64,000 nt of DNA from an uncultured Poribacteria bacterium (GTDB taxonomy: Bacteria > Poribacteria > WGA-4E > WGA-3G), in assembly GCA_951828515.1 (NCBI GenBank), contig OX639992.1, positions 558,001-622,000 on the forward strand. The letters run 5' to 3'. A program made the translations under genes and the position numbers. The notes beneath the pieces were generated by a model. It saw only the letters and a program-made list of their open reading frames with translations, made no database searches and was not told the origin of the DNA. This document shows, piece after piece, positions 25,401 through 31,970 of the stretch; position 1 is the stretch's first letter; each line of letters starts with the position of its first letter.

Positions 25401-26537
25401 ATGTCGCACTATGAATATCTCCTGATTTTTTTGGCACTCGTTTTCTGTGGATATGCGAGTTATACTGATCTGAAAACACAGAAGATTCGCAACTTCTGTT
25501 CCCTCGGACTTCTATATGTAGGAACCCTCAGCCAAGTGATGGCGTGGTATCTCGGCACGACAACGCCTCTCTACATCTTAGGACTCTTCTTCGGGAGCGG
25601 ACTTATCGCCTTTGCCTTCTATTGGTTCGGTATCTTCTCGCCGGGGGATTCCAAACTTTTTTGGGGACTCTGTTTAATCTTCCCACTATCACTGTTTAGG
25701 AACCTGAGCGGTGCTTTGAGTTTTCCGCCGTTAATACTCGCACTCAATATCATTGTTCCGTACTCGATAGGGATATTGGGTTACCTACTTTTCAAGTTTG
25801 TATCCATGCGAAATAAGTTGGACCTTTTTCGGTATTTCTTTAAGTCAAACTTTCAGAAGGCAGCACTTCTCGAAAAATTTTTCGGTCTACTTCTGTTTAT
25901 CGGTATCGGATCTGCATTCACCTATCTGTTGCAGTGGGTTGGGTGGGAACCTGACCGGTTTCTGCATCTCATTTTGGTTTTGGTGGCATTCACGTTGATA
26001 CAGAAAGTGCTATCCGTGCTACCAAAAACGCCTGTCTATTATACTGTCGTTAGTTTTGTATGTGTTTGGTTAGCCGTGCAAGCAACACCGTCTGTGTCGG
26101 TGTTTCTCTCCGGTTTTGCTTTTTTCTTAGGATTATATCTCGTCGTTTTCGTTATTGCGAAGCAGTTAGTTCTCAGTTTAGCAAGTGTAACCTTGGACAA
26201 CGCTGTTGATGTGAATGGTCTTCGAGTCGGTATGATTCCTGCGGAACAAATCGTTCGGGTTGAACAACTGGACGGTACTGCCCGTTACGAAAAGAAACAG
26301 GTTGCGTTTTCAAGCGGTCAGGATGATAGCATTGTTATCTCACCGGATCCCGTGGGGTTGACGACTGAGGAGATTGCCCACTTGAAAGACCTGGCAGCGG
26401 AGGGTGCATTTGCCGAGTTTGGTAATCGGATAAACGTCCAACCCTCTATCCGTTTTGCTCCTGTTATTGCTGTTGGTGCCTTACTAACGGTTCTTTGCGA
26501 AGGTCCCTTTTATCTGAAATTGATACAATTGTTTTGA
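25401..26537 (+). CDS. A24-type prepilin peptidase-like membrane protein, copy 2
   Basis: 378 residues, nearly identical to 11128-12264, with YTDLKTQKIRN and FSPGDSKLFWG both intact. Differences are scattered and mostly conservative (for example AFAEFGNR for ALAEFGNR). The flanking genes of this copy have decayed while this one stays open, which suggests selection for the peptidase, or that it is simply recent. Confidence 0.75.
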   Translation: MSHYEYLLIFLALVFCGYASYTDLKTQKIRNFCSLGLLYVGTLSQVMAWYLGTTTPLYILGLFFGSGLIAFAFYWFGIFSPGDSKLFWGLCLIFPLSLFRNLSGALSFPPLILALNIIVPYSIGILGYLLFKFVSMRNKLDLFRYFFKSNFQKAALLEKFFGLLLFIGIGSAFTYLLQWVGWEPDRFLHLILVLVAFTLIQKVLSVLPKTPVYYTVVSFVCVWLAVQATPSVSVFLSGFAFFLGLYLVVFVIAKQLVLSLASVTLDNAVDVNGLRVGMIPAEQIVRVEQLDGTARYEKKQVAFSSGQDDSIVISPDPVGLTTEEIAHLKDLAAEGAFAEFGNRINVQPSIRFAPVIAVGALLTVLCEGPFYLKLIQLF

Positions 26538-26540
26538 TTT

Positions 26541-26672
26541 TGTCGGGTAGGAGAACCCAAGACCTACCCCTACGGACGCGGGTAGACACAAACGGGTAGG
26601 AGAACCCAAGACCTACCCCTACGGACGCGGGTAGACACAAATGGGTAGGAGAACCCAAGACCTACCCCTACG
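26541..26672. repeat. Tandem palindromic repeats, GGGTAGG...CCTACCCCTA family, copy 2
   Basis: Three regular units (GGGTAGGAGAACCCAAGACC, then TACCCCTACGGACGCGGGTA). The array is more homogeneous than that at 12270-12402, consistent with unit turnover. Confidence 0.7.
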
Positions 26673-26721
26673 TATGATATGAAAGGATTACAAATCAAGA
26701 GGTTTTGATTTAGTTTATTTT

Positions 26722-27227
26722 ATGAAACGTGCGATCATTATTTTAATTGTTTTGACGGTAGTCGTAACTTTACCACCTTTTTACCTACAATGGGCAGAAT
26801 CTCAAAGACTGAACCAGATACAAGAAGTCAAGCAGCAGGCACGTCCTGTTTTCGGAGAACGGTTAGAAACAGTTCTGTCAGAACTCAAAAGCAGCGAGCC
26901 CCCTTCTGTCGTTATCTTACATACCGGTGGTACAAAGAGCCATCTGGAGCCATGCGGATGTTATCAAGAGCAATCGGGTGGGTTACCGAGGCGCGCTTAC
27001 ATTGTGGAACAGATTCGGGAGTATGGGAAAACTGCGCGGAGAAACTCGGCATTGACGTGGCAAGGATTCAGAAATTGTTTGACAGTCCTGAAGCGGAACA
27101 CCTTTTCCGAGAAAACATCAAGCGCGCAGCGGAACTCGGTGTTCGTGCCTCCCCAACGATTTTCGTCGATAATCACGAATTCCGAGCGAATCAACTGCTA
27201 CGAGCGAGTGGAACACCGTGCCAATAG
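26722..27227 (+). pseudogene. Internally deleted copy of the metallophosphatase/cytochrome/DsbA-like fusion
   Basis: The first ~100 codons match 12454 onward up to YIVEQIR (27018). A deletion of about 1.35 kb then joins this to WENCAEKLGIDVARI near the C-terminus, in a different frame, which runs to SGTPCQ at 27227. All four heme sites and the CPFG site are lost. It is non-functional. Confidence 0.85.
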
Positions 27228-27345
27228 ACAAAATCATAGTGAAGTGAGATTTAGCGTTCTTGTAAAAGTTTTGAATACCTTGAAAACGCTTTAGCAGAGA
27301 TGTTATTCCATATTTCATATTTGCTGAAGTAGAACCTGTTTTCAA

Positions 27346-27471
27346 GCATTTCCAAGGGAAAGGCTTCAGTTCCATAGCGAATTGATTCGTCTTGGAAATG
27401 GATTTCCTAATTAGAGTTGGGAAATCAATCTTGCCGGAAGAGAAGCACCGGCAGAAAGGAGAAAAACCCAG
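27346..27471 (+). ncRNA. Structured leader RNA of peptide gene 7 (L7)
   Basis: Helix A: CATTTCCAAG with CTTGGAAATG. Helix B: GCGAA-TTGA-TTCGT. Helix C: TTTCCTAA-TTAGAG-TTGGGAAA, where C to T leaves a U-G pair. Helix D: TGCCGG-x10-CCGGCA. AAAGGAGA precedes the ATG. Confidence 0.75.
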
Positions 27472-27705
27472 ATGAAAAATAACCTTCGCGGCAAAATCCG
27501 TGAATTCCTCGCGTCTGAGGATGGGAAGGTAAGTGTCAAGGCACCGCTCACGCTTGGTGTAGCCACCGGTAGTGTTTTATTAGCAAACACAATCGTTGGA
27601 ACAATGCCTGCTGAGGCTGGATCACCATGCGATGACGATGACGATTGTAATGCCTATGCTCCTTTTAACTGCTTAGAAGAACACGGCAGTTGTGAAACCC
27701 TCTAA
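27472..27705 (+). CDS. Small secreted Cys-rich peptide precursor 7
   Basis: A 77-residue family member. Leader KNNLRGKIREFLASEDGKVS, then PLTLGVATGSVLLANTIVG, site MPAEA. The core has four cysteines in an acidic setting (CDDDDDCNAYAPFNCLEEHGSC). Core composition differs strongly from the other members while the leader is kept, the usual pattern for leader-guided peptides. Confidence 0.8.
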   Translation: MKNNLRGKIREFLASEDGKVSVKAPLTLGVATGSVLLANTIVGTMPAEAGSPCDDDDDCNAYAPFNCLEEHGSCETL

Positions 27706-27729
27706 TTGAGGGAAGCTGAAGGATAGAGT

Positions 27730-27766
27730 CTAGGGCGTGATGGCATTTTGCCACCACACGCCCTAG
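27730..27766 (+). terminator. Hairpin after peptide gene 7
   Basis: CTAGGGCGTG pairs perfectly with CACGCCCTAG; inside, TGGCATTTTGCCA forms a second stem. It begins 24 nt after the stop codon. Confidence 0.55.
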
Positions 27767-27848
27767 TTCTTTGGATTGATTCATGGCATACTTTTTCTAA
27801 CAGATCTGAATTACGCTTTCAAACGCAGCAGGCACCCATGCGCGGATC

Positions 27849-28005
27849 TATAGTAAGTCCAAGAATTAATGAGACAATCTTAAGCGGGCGAGGGGATTTA
27901 GTCTTTAAATAGACTAAATCCATTCCTTGTATTACATTCCTCGCCCCTACGACAGAGGCACTCTGATATTGTCAAAATGTGTTTTTAATTCTAAGTTCTA
28001 CTATA
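27849..28005. mobile_element. MITE-like element, TATAGTA...ATTAA family, upstream of a TolB-like gene
   Basis: Ends TATAGTAAGTCCAAGAATTAA and TTAATTCTAAGTTCTACTATA. The right ~70 bp match 6607-6741; the middle is replaced by a palindromic segment (GATTTAGTCTTTAAATAGAC ... with AATACAAGGAAT-like sequence) also found at 40268-40470. It ends 17 bp before the TolB-like ATG. Confidence 0.55.
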
Positions 28006-28022
28006 AACAAGGAAGAACCTTC

Positions 28023-29000
28023 ATGAAACGAACACTTTTCCTTCTTTTTTCCGCTTTTAACTTCACGCTGTTAGGTACAAGTGTTTGCCCGCCTTTAGCA
28101 AAAGCACCGGAAACCGAAAAGATCATTTTTGGTACATACCGTGATGGAAATATGGAAGTCTATCTAATGGATCCGGACGGAAGTCAGCAGACGAACCTAA
28201 CCAATCATCGCGCAGCTGATTTCAGTGGAGTCTGGTCTCCAACGGGAGAACAGATCCTTTTTGCCTCAAATCGAGATCGGTTTCTGGGGAGCTCGGACCT
28301 GTATCTGATGGATTCAGACGGTAGAAACGTCCGACGGGTATTTGAAAAATCAGTGGATAGAAGGCATCCAACTTGGTCACCTAATGGGAAACAAATCGCT
28401 TACAAACGTTTTGATGGGGGTGTGGGATACATCTACATCGCCACCAGTGATGGAAAAAATGAGGAACGTGTAGCGATTGGTGGTTCCCCCGCATGGTCGC
28501 CGGATGGAAACGAAATCGCTTATGTTGTCAGAGTTGCCCCAGATCGCCTGAACATCTATATTCTCAACGTCCGCACCCGAAAACAGAAGCACTTCTTTCC
28601 GCCTGATGACATCAGCACAGCGAGAGAGCCTGTGTGGTCTCCGGACGGAACGAAACTTGCGTTTATGTGGCATCAAAAACGACCTCAGGATGAGGGGGAA
28701 ATCTATACGCTGAATCGAGATGGTACAGGTCTCCAAGAGCTTGTGCGAGAGCTTGGCATCGGTGCTGCTGCGCCGGTGTGGTCGCCAAGTGGAGACGCGC
28801 TTGTCTATAGAGGCCGATTAAAACAGATAAAACAGACACAGGTGTTCAAAACTACGCTGGGCAGGGAACCGGTTGAACAACTCACTCATATTGGGATTTG
28901 GAATATCCCAAACGATTGGTTTGATCCAGCGTATGCTTTGCCAGTTTCCTCACAGCCGCAGTTGCTAACCACGACCTGGGCGGAAGTGAAAAAGAAATAG
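28023..29000 (+). CDS. Secreted TolB-like beta-propeller protein with LTTTWAEVK tail
   Basis: A 325-residue protein from ATG 28023 (AAGGAAG upstream; the longer frame reads through the MITE). Signal peptide RTLFLLFSAFNFTLLGTSVC then PPLAKAP; PD40 repeats [73 protein letters not shown]. The end is QPQLLTTTWAEVKKK. It follows peptide gene 7. Confidence 0.83.
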   Translation: MKRTLFLLFSAFNFTLLGTSVCPPLAKAPETEKIIFGTYRDGNMEVYLMDPDGSQQTNLTNHRAADFSGVWSPTGEQILFASNRDRFLGSSDLYLMDSDGRNVRRVFEKSVDRRHPTWSPNGKQIAYKRFDGGVGYIYIATSDGKNEERVAIGGSPAWSPDGNEIAYVVRVAPDRLNIYILNVRTRKQKHFFPPDDISTAREPVWSPDGTKLAFMWHQKRPQDEGEIYTLNRDGTGLQELVRELGIGAAAPVWSPSGDALVYRGRLKQIKQTQVFKTTLGREPVEQLTHIGIWNIPNDWFDPAYALPVSSQPQLLTTTWAEVKKK

Positions 29001-29085
29001 TGTTTTAGATCTAATCACTTTGGAAGCACTTTGGTAGAGATGTTATTCAGAATGTTAGAGATGCTGAAGTTGTATTTGTTTTCAA

Positions 29086-29180
29086 GCATTTCCAGAAGGA
29101 TTCGTCCCTTATGGAAGTCACTCATTCTGGAAATGAAAGTACTGATACGAATTGCCAATAAGAGAAAGGAGGTGAACCCA
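29086..29180 (+). ncRNA. Shortened leader RNA of peptide gene 8 (L8)
   Basis: Only helix A is kept: CATTTCCAGAA with TTCTGGAAATG, a perfect 11-bp stem in which AGAA/TTCT replaces AAGG/CCTT of the other copies on both sides. Helices C and D are absent. AAAGGAGGTG is an almost ideal ribosome site. Confidence 0.6.
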
Positions 29181-29438
29181 ATGAAGAACAATTTACGTCG
29201 TAAGATTCATACATTTTTGCAATCTGAAGAAGGCAAAACTGGTGTCAAGGCACCGCTGGCGTTAACTGTAGCAACTGGGAGTTTCTTGTTAACTGAAATA
29301 ATGTTTACTCCGCCCGTTAGTGCCAGCGTTGGTTGCACTTTGGTTTGCGACGCAGGAGAGTATTGTCTCGTTTGGTGTACAGCGTGGAATTCAGCAGGGG
29401 ATTGTATATCTTCAAATAGTGTGTGCGTGCCATCCTAA
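29181..29438 (+). CDS. Small secreted Cys-rich peptide precursor 8 (six cysteines, most diverged)
   Basis: An 85-residue family member starting at ATG 29181, 6 nt after AAAGGAGGTG. Leader KNNLRRKIHTFLQSEEGKTG, then APLALTVATGSFLLTEIMF, site near PVSAS. The core is hydrophobic with six cysteines: CTLVCDAGEYCLVWC, then CISSNSVC. It keeps SEEGK and the proline before the hydrophobic stretch. It is the last peptide of the locus and is not followed by a propeller gene. Confidence 0.75.
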   Translation: MKNNLRRKIHTFLQSEEGKTGVKAPLALTVATGSFLLTEIMFTPPVSASVGCTLVCDAGEYCLVWCTAWNSAGDCISSNSVCVPS

Positions 29439-29897
29439 ACGTAGAAGAGAAATGAAAGACGGAAACTCCTGGAATCTGAGTCGTATAGCCGTCATTTGAT
29501 GCAGAAACACATGCAAGTCAGTATCCTGGGAAAAGCAAAAAGGATCCTGTCCAAGTTAGAATTTATTCCTTTATAGGTTCAGGCTTCCGCATGTTTTCCA
29601 AGAAAGCACGGACTTGCTTTCTCATGAGTTAATTGGATATCTCAGGACCTACACAGCTTTGACGGTAGCACGCCCCGTTAGATGCGGATTCCCAAAAACC
29701 CAGATGGTCTGCTGGCACAAACCAACAGTTTATGCTACAAAGGAGCATCATGCGTAAGTCCTATATCTTTTGGAGGAACTCTGGGAAAAGAGATCATCAA
29801 GAAATATGCCTTATAGATTCTGGGGTTTTCGTTGATATTAGAGAACGTGGCGGTTTTTTGCTGCCACTCCTCCTTGTAAAGGGAGTAACAGGAAACC
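29439..29897. other. Spacer at the right end of the peptide locus
   Basis: No supportable gene. It contains the second copy of the AGGACYTACRCA repeat (29644-29726) and a hairpin GTGGCGG-TTTTTTG-CTGCCAC at 29847-29867, like those that follow peptide genes. The hairpin may be left from a lost cassette. Confidence 0.45.
29644..29726. repeat. Dispersed repeat, copy 2 (AGGACYTACRCA...GTAGCACG)
   Basis: Aligns with 3268-3349. The two copies bracket the peptide locus at a distance of about 26 kb, which may be chance or may reflect the boundaries of an inserted segment. Confidence 0.5.
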
Positions 29898-30140
29898 ATG
29901 CAAGCGGTTATGTTGTGTGGCGGTTAGCGACGCGGCTCGGAAGCCTTAGCAAAACGACCCCAAAAATTCTATTGGAAGTTAGTGGGCACACTGTCTTAGA
30001 CTGGCAACTGAATCTGCTAAAAGAGATAGATATCACAGAGACCATTTTGGCTTCGGGACACCTGCATAACCTGCTCTATGAACACGTTGGGGTCTACCGC
30101 GACGGTATGCCCGACAGCATTTTCAAAACGAGGTCTTTCG
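29898..30140 (+). pseudogene. Sugar-phosphate nucleotidyltransferase, frameshifted and truncated
   Basis: ATG 29898 opens MQAVMLCGG and hits TAG; one T is missing at ~29917. Adding it gives CGGLATRLGSLSKTTPKILL, then DWQLNLLKEIDITETILASG, the classical N-terminus of NTP_transferase enzymes (GGxGTRLxPLTxxxPKxxxxV) such as mannose-1-phosphate guanylyltransferase. Homology stops after ~65 residues, where a full enzyme has over 220. The following phosphomannomutase makes the substrate of such an enzyme, so the pair once formed a GDP-mannose-type module. Confidence 0.75.
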
Positions 30141-31610
30141 ATGAATCGTGACATTTTCCGAGCGTATGATATCCGCGGCATCTTCGGCGTGGACTTTGCA
30201 CCGAACGACTTTTACCGAATTGCCCGCGCCTTTGCGGCTCATTTTCGACCGAAAACCGTCGCAGTGGGACACGATGTCCGCGAGAGTTCACGGCAGCTAT
30301 GGCAGAAGGTCGCGGAAGGACTCATGGATTCCGGTGTTGGTGTCCTCAATCTGGGTCGAATTTCGACCGATATGCTTTACTTTGCTGTGACACACTACCA
30401 GACAGACGGGGGGATTATCATCTCAGCCTCTCACAATCCTGCTGCATATAACGGTATGAAATTGGTCGGTCGGCATGCGACCCCAATTTCATCAGACACC
30501 GGCCTTTATGACCTTCGCGATGCTATTGGAAGTAATATTCTATTCGAGAAACGGAAAAGGCCCTGTCGCGGGACCCTTCAGTCCGTGTCGTTTCTGGAGG
30601 CATACCTGACGCACCTTCGCTCGTTTGTGTGCTTAAATAAGTTGTCTGGAAAACGGATTGTTATCAATGCAAATAGTGGACTTGCTGGAGAGATTGCCGA
30701 ACGCTTGTTATCAGAAACTCCAATACGAGTCTGTGAGCGGTTATTCACTGAGCCGGATGGAACGTTTTCCCAAATTCCGGCGAAGCGTCCCGATCCGCTG
30801 AGACCAGAGAATCGGGAATTGACCACGAAGACGGTTAAACAGACCGGAGCAGATTTGGCGGTGGCATGGGATGCGGATGCCGACAGATGCTTCTTTTTCG
30901 ATGAAAATGGAGAATTCGTTGAAGGATGTTACATTACGGCGTTACTTGCTGAGAAACTCCTACAGCAAAATGGGGGAGATGTTGTCATCTTCGATCCGCG
31001 GGCTATCTGGGCAGTAGAAAACGCTGTTATCACGACAAACGGCACACCAATTCTCAACAGGTGTGGACACTCGTTTATCAAAACCCGCATGCGCGAAACG
31101 AACGCACTTTTTGCCGGAGAGGCAAGTGGACACTACTACTTCCGAGACAACTTCTGCACCGATAACGGTATGATCCCGTTTTTGCTGATTCTTGAATACC
31201 TTAGCACAAACAGGGCATCCCTTGCTGAATCTGTTGATCGGCTCCGATCAGAGTATCCCGTCTCCGGTGAAATCAATTTTTCATTTGAAACCTATGGGCA
31301 TATCCAAGACGCAATGGCAGTAATCCGACAAACGATACATTCTTTGGGAAACCGCCCTTGCATTGAAACACCAATTGACGGTTTATCAGTTAGATTTCTC
31401 ACAAATCCCTACGCTCCTGCTCTTGAACACGGCAGCTGGCGATTCAACCTCCGAGAATCGAATACCGAACCATTATTGAGACTCAATGTCGAAACAATCG
31501 GTAATGAGCACCTTCTCATTGAACAGACGCTGAAAATCAGTGAGAAACTTGAAAGCCTCGGCGGAAAACGAGAAACAAAGTTCCGATGGGAGTCCGAACA
31601 GAAGGTGTAA
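30141..31610 (+). CDS. Phosphomannomutase/phosphoglucomutase
   Basis: A 489-residue alpha-D-phosphohexomutase from ATG 30141 (GAGGT upstream; MNRDIFRAYDIRG is the family N-terminus, so the longer frame is rejected). Motifs in order: FRAYDIRGIFG, phosphoserine loop GGIIISASHNPAAYNGMK, metal loop DADADRCFFFDENG, sugar-binding GEASGHYYF, phosphate-binding RESNTEPLLRLN. It interconverts hexose 6- and 1-phosphates for nucleotide-sugar synthesis. Next to a sugar nucleotidyltransferase relic and close to the glycosyltransferases, it may supply their donor sugar; that link is inferred. Confidence 0.93.
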   Translation: MNRDIFRAYDIRGIFGVDFAPNDFYRIARAFAAHFRPKTVAVGHDVRESSRQLWQKVAEGLMDSGVGVLNLGRISTDMLYFAVTHYQTDGGIIISASHNPAAYNGMKLVGRHATPISSDTGLYDLRDAIGSNILFEKRKRPCRGTLQSVSFLEAYLTHLRSFVCLNKLSGKRIVINANSGLAGEIAERLLSETPIRVCERLFTEPDGTFSQIPAKRPDPLRPENRELTTKTVKQTGADLAVAWDADADRCFFFDENGEFVEGCYITALLAEKLLQQNGGDVVIFDPRAIWAVENAVITTNGTPILNRCGHSFIKTRMRETNALFAGEASGHYYFRDNFCTDNGMIPFLLILEYLSTNRASLAESVDRLRSEYPVSGEINFSFETYGHIQDAMAVIRQTIHSLGNRPCIETPIDGLSVRFLTNPYAPALEHGSWRFNLRESNTEPLLRLNVETIGNEHLLIEQTLKISEKLESLGGKRETKFRWESEQKV

Positions 31611-31970
31611 TTGAAGCATTTTACAGTTGTACCCCACCCTAATTCTCCCGTGCTACCCTTTTAGTTTGATTAAAGTAACTCAAGTTGCTACTTACAAGAT
31701 TTTAGACCTGCAGTCCTCGCTTTTCACTCAAAGGCGTTGATGATCCGCGGGGCGTGGAACCTTTTTGCGGAATTCCTAAGTAATTGACGCATTTTACAGT
31801 TGTACCCCTATAGATTAAAATTGTTTCTTTAAGATTGGAATATGTATATAATTCGATATGGACATGAAAGAGGTACGTTTACATCCGCAAATGCAAACAT
31901 AAGGCGTGCTATAAAACTCAATGTCTGACGAAGGCAAGCAGGGACAAATTCGTCCGTTAGGATAAATTCT
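31611..31970. other. Intergenic region with a direct repeat and a half MITE end
   Basis: GCATTTTACAGTTGTACCCC occurs twice (about 31617 and 31789), each preceded by AATTGA. CAAGTTGCTACTTA at ~31681 matches one end of the AAGTTGCYAC MITE family without a partner. TATAAT at 31847-31852 could be a -10 box for the sigma-factor gene, but I find no good -35. Confidence 0.45.

Noticed and set aside
26541-26672. Regular repeats as a CRISPR array
   Set aside because: Units follow each other without variable spacers of constant length, are internally palindromic over the whole unit, and no cas genes are near.
29732-30151. A continuous 139-residue gene at 29732
   Set aside because: The first part has no homology and the second is the shifted frame of a nucleotidyltransferase starting at 29898; it is better read as a pseudogene.
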